The notes under the pieces are model-generated. The model was not told the origin of the DNA. It made no database searches and worked only from the letters and a program-made list of their open reading frames with translations. Position numbers and translations under genes: made by a program. A DNA stretch of 64,000 bases from Aminobacter anthyllidis (GTDB taxonomy: Bacteria > Pseudomonadota > Alphaproteobacteria > Rhizobiales > Rhizobiaceae). Where the stretch lies: the NCBI RefSeq assembly GCF_018555685.1, contig NZ_JAFLWW010000002.1, positions 744,001 through 808,000 of the forward strand. The letters are read 5' to 3'. Below, one piece after another: positions 34,610-41,900 of this stretch; positions within the stretch are counted from its first letter, which is position 1; each line of letters opens with the position of its first letter.

Positions 34610-35002
34610 TTATAGGTGAGTGGGCGCCAATGCTTCTTCGGCCACAAGCGAAGCCAGAAGCCCTGCAAACAGGTCGTCATTCCCTTCGCCGTAGACAGCA
34701 AGGTAGTCGATCAGGCTAGAACGGTTACCGACGGTGCCATTCACGAAATAGGCCACCTTGGCTGTCACGTCGGACGTAGTACGGCAATGAGCCAGGGCCA
34801 AGGCAAGGAAGGCTTTCTGCTCTGCGCGCTGCGTGGCTTCGGCCCCTGCGTCGTCAAGGCACTCCCCATCACCATCAAACATTGCTTCATCGGCGGTAAC
34901 AGCGGCGCGGTGCGCTTCGATCAGTTCGATAATTGACGATGGCGTCTGGTCGACCTGCGGAACGACTTCCGGCAGCGATGTGACACATACAGCTTTGGAC
35001 AT
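34610..35002 (-). CDS. Hypothetical prophage protein, first gene of the leftward operon
   Basis: 130 residues, starting MSKAVCVTSLPEVVPQVDQ; AGGAGA lies 7 nt before the ATG. It is helical and acidic in the middle (EAMFDGDGECLDD). It is the first gene left of the operator region at 35,018-35,080, so it should be controlled by the XRE regulator encoded on the other side. Function unknown. Confidence 0.6.
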   Translation of the reverse strand: MSKAVCVTSLPEVVPQVDQTPSSIIELIEAHRAAVTADEAMFDGDGECLDDAGAEATQRAEQKAFLALALAHCRTTSDVTAKVAYFVNGTVGNRSSLIDYLAVYGEGNDDLFAGLLASLVAEEALAPTHL

Positions 35003-35017
35003 TGGGCTTTCTCCTGT

Positions 35018-35080
35018 TTAACGTTTTTCGTTAACCAGAACGTAATACGTTGCCCCTAGTCATGTCAAACGCTTTTCGTT
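35018..35080. promoter_or_regulatory. Three AACG-N5-CGTT operators between divergent genes
   Basis: Copies are at 35,020-35,032 (AACGTTTTTCGTT, extended to a perfect TTAACG...CGTTAA), 35,039-35,051 (AACGTAATACGTT) and 35,068-35,080 (AACGCTTTTCGTT). Centres are 19 and 29 bp apart. They fill the 109-bp gap between the leftward phage operon and the XRE gene. A dimeric repressor on three sites is the plan of a phage switch. Confidence 0.75.
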
Positions 35081-35111
35081 ATACACGATGAAAATCATTG
35101 CAGGGGTATCT

Positions 35112-35348
35112 ATGATAACTTCAGATCAGTGTCGAGCAGGGCGTGCTCTGGTGAACCTCTCACAGGATGAGCTGGCAACGCGGGCGCGCGTTGGCCTCTC
35201 AACTGTTCGAAACTTCGAGGCAGGGCGGTCTACCCCGGTCCTTAACAATCTAGACGCCATCAAGACAGCTCTGGAGACGGCGGGTGTCTTGTTTGAGGCA
35301 GCAGGCGAAACAATCCATGGTGGGCCTGGAGTGCGCCTAAAGGCATGA
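35112..35348 (+). CDS. XRE-family transcription regulator
   Basis: 78 residues. A helix-turn-helix spans [30 protein letters not shown] lies 6 nt before the ATG at 35,112; a start 24 nt upstream falls near the operators. The end carries the GGPGVRL tail found in many short rhizobial XRE regulators. It is divergent from the phage operon over three operator copies, so it likely represses that operon and itself. It lacks a cleavable LexA-like domain, so SOS cleavage is not expected. Confidence 0.85.
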   Translation: MITSDQCRAGRALVNLSQDELATRARVGLSTVRNFEAGRSTPVLNNLDAIKTALETAGVLFEAAGETIHGGPGVRLKA

Positions 35349-35665
35349 CCGCGAACACACCGCGTCAACGAATGACCGACAAGCGCCGGCAGCACATCTT
35401 CTCGTAGAACTGCACCGGCCACAACGCCGCGCCGTGCTGCCTCTGCGGTCGGCCGGTCCACCGTCACAACGACCGGTGGATTGTCGAGCACAAGCGAGAC
35501 CCGAGCTTACGGATCGAGGACACAGGCAATCGTGACAAGACCTCAGATCGGCGCCCGTTGGTACGCATAAGTGTCGCCGACGTGCGCCTGGCAGAAAACG
35601 TCTTGCTCGCAGAGGGACACGCAATCATCTGGCGGCCGAAGGTCAAGCGTCCTTGGTGTGGGTGA
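35345..35665 (+). pseudogene. HNH nuclease remnant fused to an SNase-like tail, with in-frame TAG
   Basis: One frame of 107 codons starts at an ATG that overlaps the XRE stop, with a TAG as codon 21. The part after it holds CCLCGRPVHRHNDRWIVEHK, an HNH-type Cys/His pattern. The last third, from VADVRLAENVLLAEGHAI to KRPWCG, looks like the end of a thermonuclease-like protein. Either a deletion fused two nuclease genes and a point mutation stopped the product, or a shorter protein starts inside. Most likely decayed. Confidence 0.5.
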
Positions 35666-35800
35666 TACCCTCGACCAATAGACTCCATAAACACGCAGCC
35701 AGGCGAGAAGCCTTCCGACAAAGGCCCGCTTTGCTATCTTGATAGATACCAAATAGGACGCGCCCCGCTTGACTAGATTGAAATGAAACACGAGACGACA

Positions 35801-36238
35801 ATGATTACGATTAGATCTTCCCGCCCCAGCGATGGTGAGCGCGCAGTCGAAATTTGGCGCGGCGCGGTTGACGCTACGCATGATTTTCTGTCGCCACAGG
35901 ATCGCCTTGCCATTGACGAGACGGTGTGCGGCTTTCTGCCCCAAGCACCGCTCTGGCTTGCCGTAGATGCTAATGATTACCCGCTGGCCTTCATGCTCAT
36001 TGACAACGGACACATGGAGGCATTGTTCGTCGATCCAGCTTGTCGCGGAACTGGTGTTGGTGCCGCGCTCGTGCGCCACGGCCTTGCGCTTCATCCCAAA
36101 ATGACAACCGACGTCAATGAACAGAACGCTCAAGCAGTTGGCTTCTATGAAAAAATGGGATTCAGGCGCACAGGCCGTTCGCCACTGGACGGGCAAGGCA
36201 AGCCTTATCCGCTCATTCACTTGGAATATCTCACGTAA
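35801..36238 (+). CDS. GNAT acetyltransferase, YjaB-like
   Basis: 145 residues. It follows E. coli YjaB along its length: an N-terminal IRSSRPSDGERAVEIWRGAV, then ATHDFLSPQD, LWLAVDANDYPLAFML, the acetyl-CoA loop CRGTGVGAALVRHGL and NVNEQNAQAVGFYEKMGF. YjaB transfers acetyl groups to an unknown substrate. An ATG at 35,783 gives six more residues; I chose the one that matches YjaB. No Shine-Dalgarno is clear. Bacterial cargo rather than a phage gene. Confidence 0.85.
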   Translation: MITIRSSRPSDGERAVEIWRGAVDATHDFLSPQDRLAIDETVCGFLPQAPLWLAVDANDYPLAFMLIDNGHMEALFVDPACRGTGVGAALVRHGLALHPKMTTDVNEQNAQAVGFYEKMGFRRTGRSPLDGQGKPYPLIHLEYLT

Positions 36239-36307
36239 TTGATCGGTACGAGTGGGCGCCGTTTTCCGAGGTTTGTTTAACCGCCCGACACGGGGTGAAC
36301 GGTGCGG

Positions 36308-36539
36308 CTAGCTACCGCTCGTATTCTCGGAAGAACCGCGGCAACTCCAACGGCCCGCATCGCTCAGTCGGCTTCCACTCGTCGGTTCGTAGCCAGGCGC
36401 CGCAGACCTTCCCCTTTTCGCGATCCTTAATCGGGTCGAAGTGCGCGCCCTCAAAATGCGTCGCGAAAACCTCCGCATCCTTGGCACTCGACTGTGACAG
36501 AGGTGCTGTCGCCGCAATAAAAAAAGGCCCGCCGCGCAT
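36308..36539 (-). CDS. Hypothetical protein (doubtful)
   Basis: About 75 residues from MRGGPFFIAATAPLS to LPRFFREYER. The middle (FDPIKDREKGKVCGAWLRTDEW) looks protein-like. The ATG, however, lies in the loop of a strong hairpin followed by a T run, so the region may be a terminator instead. A longer form from 36,572 passes through that hairpin. Not recognised. Confidence 0.33.
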
Positions 36540-36557
36540 ATGCGCAGGCAGGCCTTC
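36518..36557 (-). terminator. Hairpin with T run on the minus strand
   Basis: On the minus strand GGCCTGCC pairs with GGCGGGCC around TGCGCATATGCGC, itself self-complementary, followed by TTTTTTTATT. It is a good rho-independent signal, though no minus-strand gene ends just upstream. Confidence 0.45.
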
Positions 36558-36572
36558 GAAATGCGGGATCAT

Positions 36573-37040
36573 AGCCGTAAGGACGAACGGCTACGTGCTG
36601 TGCATTCTCAGAACTCAAAACAGGCGGTTTGGTTCCGCACTTTATCCACACTTAATCCAAAGGCCTGCCGGAGGGGGGTCCGACAGGCCTCAGTCTCGGA
36701 GCGATGGAGGGGTGTGAGTCGCTCCGCCACATGAACGTACTCGCCGTTCTTCGGTTCGCAAAGGCTTTGAACAGTGGGTGGAGACCTGCCGCTACCGGCT
36801 GGAAACGACAGGTCCGCTGCTTGGAGCGCGGCTGATGGGGCACGCGCTCCGCCAAGACAATCCCCTACCATAAAGTAAGTTCCCCGGATCCGAGGCGACA
36901 AACCTCAAGGTATCGCGCCGAGCAAACGGAACGGACGAATTAAGTTAAATTCCGTAGAATTGAGCAATCTATTGTGGGGTCGGCAACCAATATGGTGGGG
37001 CGCAGGTTTAAGGTGATCTGATACATTGAAGGTAGCTTCT
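36573..37040. other. 468-nt region without a supported gene
   Basis: It holds a hairpin at 36,661-36,690 (AGGCCTGCCGGA ... TCCGACAGGCCT), one of a set of similar repeats here, and the leader of the STAS-like gene. Minus-strand frames such as 36,608-36,901 cross the hairpin and look random. Confidence 0.4.
36661..36690. repeat. AGGCCTGCCGG hairpin, copy 1
   Basis: 12-bp arms with one mismatch around a G6 loop. Closely related to the copy at 37,383-37,413, suggesting a small dispersed palindrome. Confidence 0.6.
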
Positions 37041-37376
37041 ATGGATATCAAGGCCGACGAATACAGTGTTTGGGTCGAGGGAACCGATTTATATTTCAGT
37101 GGGGTCATGCGTCTGGAAAACAAGGCGGCTCCGGAGATTACCGCACTCGTACGGGACCTCCTGAATTCCAGGCCACCAGCTATCACGGTGCGTTTGTTCG
37201 ACCTTGAATTCCTCAACTCACAGGGCAGGAATATTCTGGCAAAGTTGGTGATTGAGGCCCGGAATCACCCTGAGGTTCGATTGGTGGTTCGGGGCAATAG
37301 CAATATCGCCTGGCAGGAAAGGGCGCTGCCAAATCTCAAGAAATTGTATCCGGACTTAGTGCTGCTTATGGATTGA
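37041..37376 (+). CDS. slr1659-type STAS-like regulator
   Basis: 111 residues from MDIKADEYSVWVEGTDL, start set by GAAGG 8 nt upstream. The pattern of VRLFDLEFLNSQGRNILAKLV (a conserved strand-Asn-Ser-x-Gly turn as in STAS/anti-sigma-antagonist folds) and VRGNSNIAWQERALPNLKKL matches the slr1659 superfamily of regulators. In STAS proteins the Ser at this turn is phosphorylated by a partner kinase. No kinase or phosphatase is beside it. Cargo with a probable host-regulation role. Confidence 0.75.
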   Translation: MDIKADEYSVWVEGTDLYFSGVMRLENKAAPEITALVRDLLNSRPPAITVRLFDLEFLNSQGRNILAKLVIEARNHPEVRLVVRGNSNIAWQERALPNLKKLYPDLVLLMD

Positions 37377-37382
37377 AAGCAA

Positions 37383-37413
37383 AGGCCTGCCGGAGGGCGA
37401 CCTCGACAGGCCT
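37383..37413. repeat. AGGCCTGCCGG hairpin, copy 2
   Basis: AGGCCTGCCGGAGG against CCTCGACAGGCCT, right after the STAS-like gene. It may act as a weak terminator; no T run follows. The rest of 37,414-37,606 holds nothing clear, except a partial relative at about 37,498. Confidence 0.55.
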
Positions 37414-37606
37414 CGCTGCTAGAACGCCTGACGGTTCGGGTCGTTGCCCTGCGCTCCATCACAAGAACGCCTCGGGACTGAATGTCGTTCCACGAAAGGC
37501 CTGCGGGAGATGCGGCAGGGTTGCGAAGGAACGTCAATAGTCAAATCTTGTGATAGCGAAGCCCATCGGCATTCGGCAGTCTTTGTTTGCGAAAGGAGTG
37601 TCGAAC

Positions 37607-37828
37607 ATGAAGCCTATCTCGAGCATCCTGGCCGAAGATGAGACGACAAGGTGGAAGCTGGTCTTCAATATGGACAAACGGCATGTCTACGTCGGAACTG
37701 GACGTCCACCCTACAAGCGATTGTCGATCGACGAATTGCTGGCGTCCGAGCCGAGGGACACGCTGCAACGACAGGCACGCGACAAGCTCATGTCGAAGAT
37801 ATTGGACGCCATTTGTATGCTAGGTTAG
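37607..37828 (+). CDS. Small hypothetical protein
   Basis: 73 residues from MKPISSILAEDETTRWKLVF. A GAAAGGAG element before the ATG supports translation. Mixed alpha/beta, basic in the centre (YVGTGRPPYKRLSIDELL). Not recognised. It ends 5 nt before another small gene, so both are probably one transcript. Confidence 0.55.
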   Translation: MKPISSILAEDETTRWKLVFNMDKRHVYVGTGRPPYKRLSIDELLASEPRDTLQRQARDKLMSKILDAICMLG

Positions 37829-37833
37829 CGCAA

Positions 37834-37983
37834 ATGACCAACCGCATCGACTTCGCCGACGAGCTCGAAGACGCAGCCAATCGGAACCTGTTGCGGATCA
37901 TGATCCGAAAATGGCTGGAGCACGGCGGCTATCTGCCGGTGCCGATGCTCGACGAAGACGATGAAGTGGATGGGAACGCTTAG
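37834..37983 (+). CDS. Very small hypothetical protein
   Basis: 49 residues starting MTNRIDFADELEDAANRNLL, acidic at both ends with a helical centre. It follows the previous gene by 5 nt. Possibly a small regulator; no family is seen. The 163-nt gap after it holds nothing I recognise. Confidence 0.45.
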   Translation: MTNRIDFADELEDAANRNLLRIMIRKWLEHGGYLPVPMLDEDDEVDGNA

Positions 37984-38147
37984 ATGCGGGTTCGGCTATC
38001 GATGACATCGGGCTCAGCTTCCCTTCGTCATTCAGGATTCGACAGAAGTTTCGCTTTCTGGTTCTGTCGGCGGGGGCTGATTCATCGAATCACATTGATC
38101 CGACACTTCTGAGTCCTTGGCTGTGCTCTTCGGGGGAAGAGAGCGAC

Positions 38148-38996
38148 TTGTCGAAATCACCGTTTGAGCATCGCGTCGACCTTTGGCTTTCCGAAGACTT
38201 CAACGTTTGGCAGCGCTTCGGCCGGAATGCGCTCGGCCTTTACCATAACAAACTGCCACGCGAGTTTCGTCTAGTCGGCCTGACACATTGGTTGTCCAGA
38301 ACCGCACTTGCTTCTTCGGCTCCGGGGCTAGCCTATTTTTATGGCTCAATCCCGGGATGGACAGCAATTGTCGCCGGCGGCGGGTTTTTTTTAGCCCATT
38401 CATTAGTGGGCGTTTTAGACAAGCTATCCAAAGCAAAATCATCGGACGATAACGACGTCCAAAGTGAAATGATCATCCGCGTCGGTGATCTCCTGTCGAG
38501 CCTGAAAAGCCGAATTGCAAAATCGAGTGACAAGGATGATGCAATTCGAGCTTGCCTGGGAATTATCGAAAACTACGCAAGGACAGTCACAAAGTCCAAA
38601 AAAGGAGACTTGTCCGTATCCTTGGTGCTTTTCTCGGGCAACAGCACCACCAGAATGAAGGTGCGCCATCGCAACCCAGGGAATAACCGCCCAACAAACC
38701 GGGAATTTGATGGGCGCTCACTCCTAGGTTTTCACGCCTGTGGGAGCGGACCTGCACCTCGTGTCGTCCAGGATCTAAAATGGTTTGGTAAGCCTGCCTT
38801 GGTAAGCCCCACACAACAGAAGGTCGGCTATCGTTCCATCTTGATCGTGCCAGTACAAAGCAGCGGCACAGCGGGGGCCATTAGGGGCTTCGTTTCCATC
38901 GATTGTGCTCGACCGTATGCATTTTACGGGAACAGATCGAATGTGATAATGGTTACTTGTGAGCCTGTGTTCAGTCATATCAACGAGCTGATTTAG
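38148..38996 (+). CDS. Membrane-anchored GAF-like sensor protein
   Basis: 282 residues, starting at a TTG with GGAAGAGAG upstream. Residues about 60-90 hold one or two membrane helices (LAYFYGSIPGWTAIVAGGGF then FLAHSLVGVL). Residues 115-150 are helical and charged. The C-terminal part ends with YRSILIVPVQSSG and IRGFVSIDCARPYAF, the late strands of a GAF domain. No output domain follows, so it may signal through a partner. Cargo on the prophage; function unknown. It is followed by a 67-residue gene. Confidence 0.55.
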   Translation: MSKSPFEHRVDLWLSEDFNVWQRFGRNALGLYHNKLPREFRLVGLTHWLSRTALASSAPGLAYFYGSIPGWTAIVAGGGFFLAHSLVGVLDKLSKAKSSDDNDVQSEMIIRVGDLLSSLKSRIAKSSDKDDAIRACLGIIENYARTVTKSKKGDLSVSLVLFSGNSTTRMKVRHRNPGNNRPTNREFDGRSLLGFHACGSGPAPRVVQDLKWFGKPALVSPTQQKVGYRSILIVPVQSSGTAGAIRGFVSIDCARPYAFYGNRSNVIMVTCEPVFSHINELI

Positions 38997-39007
38997 AGGG
39001 CCATGCA

Positions 39008-39211
39008 ATGAGTGCTACTGCCCAATTGACAAAAGGCCGGGAAACACGAGCCATGAGGACATCCCAGCGCCTCAATGCACTGAGACTTGACGCGGAGAAA
39101 ATTCGCCGAAGCCATGCCAGTGGTGAAATCTCCGCAGATGAAGCAGCCAAGCAGCTCAGCGCACTGAAGCTCAAGTATGTCGGCTTTTTCGAAAGAATCC
39201 TCGACCTATAG
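39008..39211 (+). CDS. Small helical protein
   Basis: 67 residues, almost all charged helix (LNALRLDAEKIRRSHASGEI, then SADEAAKQLSALKLKY). GAGGG precedes the ATG. It starts 12 nt after the GAF-like gene and may be its partner. Not recognised. Confidence 0.5.
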   Translation: MSATAQLTKGRETRAMRTSQRLNALRLDAEKIRRSHASGEISADEAAKQLSALKLKYVGFFERILDL

Positions 39212-39366
39212 CCCAGCCACCGCAATCGGGCAGGCTGAGAATGGCTCGATAGCCGCGTTCTAACGCAGCCGTTACAAACAGCGCAATCCGGTGCTTGCAA
39301 ACCAGAAGCATCCGTTTGAGCATCATTGGCGGCGCGCTCGAACGAGCAGCGCTTTGGATTGATGCT

Positions 39367-39660
39367 ATGCCTACACTGTTGACCAAGGATCAAATCCATC
39401 AACTTGCACTGCGCGCCATGCTTGTCGACGAAGAGACGCACGGCAAGAAGTTCATTGCCGGCTTGCGTATCGGCGATGGCCCAGACGCGAGTGTTCGCGC
39501 CTATGAAATTGCCGTGCGTGCCGTGCGGGAGGGAAGTGAAGCGTCGACCGATCACGCAGCGATCTATTTAGCCTACATGGGTTGGCCCATGGCTATGGCC
39601 ATAGTCCTGCTTCTCATATGGCTGGAGAAGTGGTCGCCATGGGCCGAATGGATCGGCTAA
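39367..39660 (+). CDS. Small protein with C-terminal membrane helix
   Basis: 97 residues from MPTLLTKDQIHQLALRAMLV. A soluble helical part is followed by one membrane helix near the end (MGWPMAMAIVLLLIWLEKW). No Shine-Dalgarno is obvious and an upstream start at 39,295 is in frame. It is convergent with the late phage operon, whose terminator follows at 39,711. Role unknown. Confidence 0.45.
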   Translation: MPTLLTKDQIHQLALRAMLVDEETHGKKFIAGLRIGDGPDASVRAYEIAVRAVREGSEASTDHAAIYLAYMGWPMAMAIVLLLIWLEKWSPWAEWIG

Positions 39661-39710
39661 CCGGCGTGACGATTAGCTCACCGCTCATTGTCACAGGCGC
39701 TTCCAAAAGT

Positions 39711-39742
39711 AAAAAAGCCCCGCCACCTTTCGGCAACGGGGC
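39711..39742 (-). terminator. Strong rho-independent terminator of the late phage operon
   Basis: On the minus strand GCCCCGTTGCC pairs over 11 bp (with three G-T pairs) with GGTGGCGGGGC around GAAA, followed by TTTTTT. It closes the operon that runs from terS at 60,720 to the lysis genes. Confidence 0.88.
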
Positions 39743-39794
39743 GAGGGATGGGAGTGTTTAAACGTCCGTTACGGTATCATGATTCTACCCGTTC

Positions 39795-40094
39795 CTATGG
39801 GGCAGTTGGGTTGCCGCTCTTTTCCAGCAGCCTCACCGCACGATCGATCTGCATGGACACGTTCTGCAGCGTGACCTCCATCCGTGTCAGGCGGTCCTTC
39901 ATCTCGCCACTCTGGATCTCCAAGCGCTCGATGCGGGTCGTATTCGCCGCAGTGGCCAATCTGTTGGCCTCGATATCAGATCGAAAGTTCGCCCAGCCGA
40001 AGATGATTGACGCCAGCAACGTGCCGATGACGATCATGTTGCCCAGGCTCATCTTCATGTCGATATCCATACCGAAGTGCTTTTGGTCGCTCAT
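39795..40094 (-). CDS. Small membrane protein with coiled coil (lysis cassette)
   Basis: 99 residues. One membrane helix (GNMIVIGTLLASIIFGWANF) is followed by a long heptad-like helix (RIERLEIQSGEMKDRLTRME and on). This resembles holin-associated XhlA-like proteins of phage lysis modules. The ATG overlaps the stop of the lipoprotein gene. Last gene before the terminator. The lysis role is inferred from position. Confidence 0.55.
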   Translation of the reverse strand: MSDQKHFGMDIDMKMSLGNMIVIGTLLASIIFGWANFRSDIEANRLATAANTTRIERLEIQSGEMKDRLTRMEVTLQNVSMQIDRAVRLLEKSGNPTAP

Positions 40095-40306
40095 GGCTTC
40101 CTCCCGCACAGTTCCTCGCGTGTCTTCAGAATGGTGAGGTGCCGGGCTGCTTCCTCGGCATTCATGGCGTCATAGACCTCTTGCCGATAGCGGGCATCAG
40201 GACCAAGGCAGATGCTCCCGCGCGGTGTCGTGCAGGCGGCTGCACCGGTCAGGACGACGATCAGCAGCAGGATCCGCGTAACGAGGTCGAGCAGCCGGCG
40301 CTTCAT
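40091..40306 (-). CDS. Small lipoprotein, probable outer spanin subunit
   Basis: 71 residues. An N-terminal signal (RRLLDLVTRILLLIVVLTGA) ends at a lipobox-like AAAC, so the mature protein would start at a lipidated Cys. Further Cys residues lie near residue 33 and at the end (EELCGRKP). A short lipoprotein next to a membrane protein in a lysis cassette fits the Rz1 (outer spanin) role of joining inner and outer membranes at lysis. The gene overlaps both neighbours by 4 nt. Confidence 0.6.
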   Translation of the reverse strand: MKRRLLDLVTRILLLIVVLTGAAACTTPRGSICLGPDARYRQEVYDAMNAEEAARHLTILKTREELCGRKP

Positions 40307-40551
40307 GGCCGTGTCCTCTTGGCGAGTTCGGCGCGCACCTGATCGGCCGACATGGCGCCGACATCGGATTGCACGTCGTCGGCGATGTCCCTGGCCTTGG
40401 CTTCCTCAGCCTCACGCTTGGCGCGTTCCTTGCTCGCTGCATCGATGCCGCCCTTGATGTAGGCGACGAGCGCCGCGACCACGCCCCCCATGATCGCCAA
40501 CATGGTCGGGTTGGTGAGGAAGGAGAGGAGCAGCGCGGTCATGTCCGCCAT
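40303..40551 (-). CDS. Membrane protein with charged tail, probable inner spanin-like or holin
   Basis: 82 residues. One N-terminal helix (NPTMLAIMGGVVAALVAYI) then a charged helical tail (SKERAKREAEEAKARDIADD). This type II membrane layout is that of Rz inner spanins; a holin is the other option. Overlaps by 13 nt with the gene before it and by ATGA with the lipoprotein gene. Confidence 0.5.
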   Translation of the reverse strand: MADMTALLLSFLTNPTMLAIMGGVVAALVAYIKGGIDAASKERAKREAEEAKARDIADDVQSDVGAMSADQVRAELAKRTRP

Positions 40552-40724
40552 CCCAGATTGCGGGCCAGCATGTAGAAGCCCTCGGTCACAAAGCCGACCG
40601 CCGCCGTTGCCACGACTGTAGCGACGGCAACAACATCAGGATCGCCGGCAAGCTGATCCGCCAGCTGATAGCCAATGATGCCGCCCACGCCATAGCGGAG
40701 AGCGATGCGAATGAACGGTCCCAT
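40539..40724 (-). CDS. Small membrane protein, holin-like
   Basis: 61 residues with two hydrophobic segments (RYGVGGIIGYQLADQLAG and VVAVATVVATAAVGFVTEGF), a short turn with Asp between them, and the end YMLARNLGWRT. Directly follows the endolysin gene. Two-helix proteins of this size are typical holins, and this form is frequent in rhizobial prophages. Inferred from position and topology. Confidence 0.55.
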   Translation of the reverse strand: MGPFIRIALRYGVGGIIGYQLADQLAGDPDVVAVATVVATAAVGFVTEGFYMLARNLGWRT

Positions 40725-40726
40725 GG

Positions 40727-41431
40727 TCAGTGTCCTTTCGAGAACCAGGCGGCAATCGCCTTAGGGATGAGTTGCAGGAAGAAGGCCAAGCCCTTGGCGG
40801 GTTCGGTGGGATGCGGCGGTGGCGCGGGTTTGGTAGGCGCTGGCGCAGGTATTGAGGGAGCCGGCTTCGGTTCGGGGATCGTCGGACGAGGCTGCGGCGC
40901 TACACCGAGGTAGTTGGCGGCACGGAGAGCGGCTTCGAAGGTCTCGGCATACCTGGCCAGATCGTCGTCTCGGTCAGTGCCGTTGACGATGCGGCGGGCG
41001 CCGACGTAGTCGCAGCGGTCGCCCTTGATGTAGTCGTCCAACTTCTTGCCGGTGAACATGCCCTTGGTCATGCCATCGAAGATCGCCCGCAAGGCAATCG
41101 GCCATGTCATCATTTGGCCCGGGGTCGTTGCGCCGAACTTCCGGTGGTTCTCTTCCCAGGTGACTTGCACCAGCCCCTCGCCCACCCAAGGGTAGTAGCG
41201 CTTGGAGCGGAGGTACTTCTCGCCGCCCATTTCGCGGACGGGCTGCATGGTGTGCGCCGTCTCGTGATAGTCGGTGGCAAGGATGTAAGCGAGATGGCGA
41301 AGGGGCGTTCCGCGGCGCTGTGCCTCGTCGAGCACGCGTTCGGTGCCGTCGACCTGGCTTTGTGAAAGCGACGTTCCGAACACGCCAGATGAGCGCGCGC
41401 GCAAGGCCGCGTAGAACTTGCTACGGTCCAT
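40727..41431 (-). CDS. Endolysin, GH19 chitinase/lysozyme-like
   Basis: 234 residues. The catalytic part (1-160) has ATDYHETAHTMQPVREMGG, where the Glu after His is the family general acid, then RYYPWVGEGLVQVTWEENHR, matching GH19-type phage endolysins. After residue 175 a proline-rich linker (PKPAPSIPAPAPTKPAPPP) leads to a short hydrophobic end (LAFFLQLIPKAIAAWFSKG). It cleaves peptidoglycan at lysis. Followed at once by the holin-like gene. The hydrophobic tail could anchor it to the membrane. Confidence 0.8.
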   Translation of the reverse strand: MDRSKFYAALRARSSGVFGTSLSQSQVDGTERVLDEAQRRGTPLRHLAYILATDYHETAHTMQPVREMGGEKYLRSKRYYPWVGEGLVQVTWEENHRKFGATTPGQMMTWPIALRAIFDGMTKGMFTGKKLDDYIKGDRCDYVGARRIVNGTDRDDDLARYAETFEAALRAANYLGVAPQPRPTIPEPKPAPSIPAPAPTKPAPPPHPTEPAKGLAFFLQLIPKAIAAWFSKGH

Positions 41432-41496
41432 TGGGATTCCTCAGATGTGTGGAGTTTCAGAAGGCGAGCGAAAGCCGCCAGGAGCGCAGATCGGAA

Positions 41497-41865
41497 ATGG
41501 ATCAATTCGCTTGGGAGTGCGTTACAAAGCGTCCGGCGCTAGTATCCGGCGTATCCGGCGGCGTGGGCTTGGCTGGGGTTATGTGGAACGATCAATTCGC
41601 GGATATCGCTCATCTCATAGAGAGTGCCGGCTCTCCGTTCCCGACTTCGCGTATCCGACGCCTGGTTCTGCGCGCCACCGCCAAGTTTGATGCCACCGAC
41701 GAGATTTCCCAACTGATCGACCGGTTGAACTTCACTCTCGATATTCTAGCCATCGTCCTCGCCGAGCTGGGCGACGGCCCAGCCTTCAATCGCCTCAACG
41801 CCCTCGATGATCTCCGCAAGCTTGAGGCGGCCTGTGAACGGCAGCGGCGTTCAGTGGCCCAATAA
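41497..41865 (+). CDS. Plus-strand cargo protein inside the late operon
   Basis: 122 residues from MDQFAWECVTKRPALV, or 94 from MWNDQFADIAHLIESAG at 41,581. The conserved-looking part (SRIRRLVLRATAKFDATDEI and LIDRLNFTLDILAIVLAELG) is helical. The gene opposes the late genes around it, so it is likely a moron expressed in the lysogen. The first codons resemble a stretch at about 41,892, just past its end, hinting at a local duplication. No function is recognised. Confidence 0.5.
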   Translation: MDQFAWECVTKRPALVSGVSGGVGLAGVMWNDQFADIAHLIESAGSPFPTSRIRRLVLRATAKFDATDEISQLIDRLNFTLDILAIVLAELGDGPAFNRLNALDDLRKLEAACERQRRSVAQ

Positions 41866-41900
41866 CCAGACGAAATTCGAAGACGGTTGAAAATGGACGA

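Noticed and set aside
34492-34701. Minus-strand 69-codon frame between two prophage genes
   Set aside because: Overlaps the start of the Tat-type gene in another frame; no ribosome site.
36608-36901. Minus-strand 97-codon frame
   Set aside because: Passes through a hairpin repeat, with no ribosome site and no recognisable pattern.
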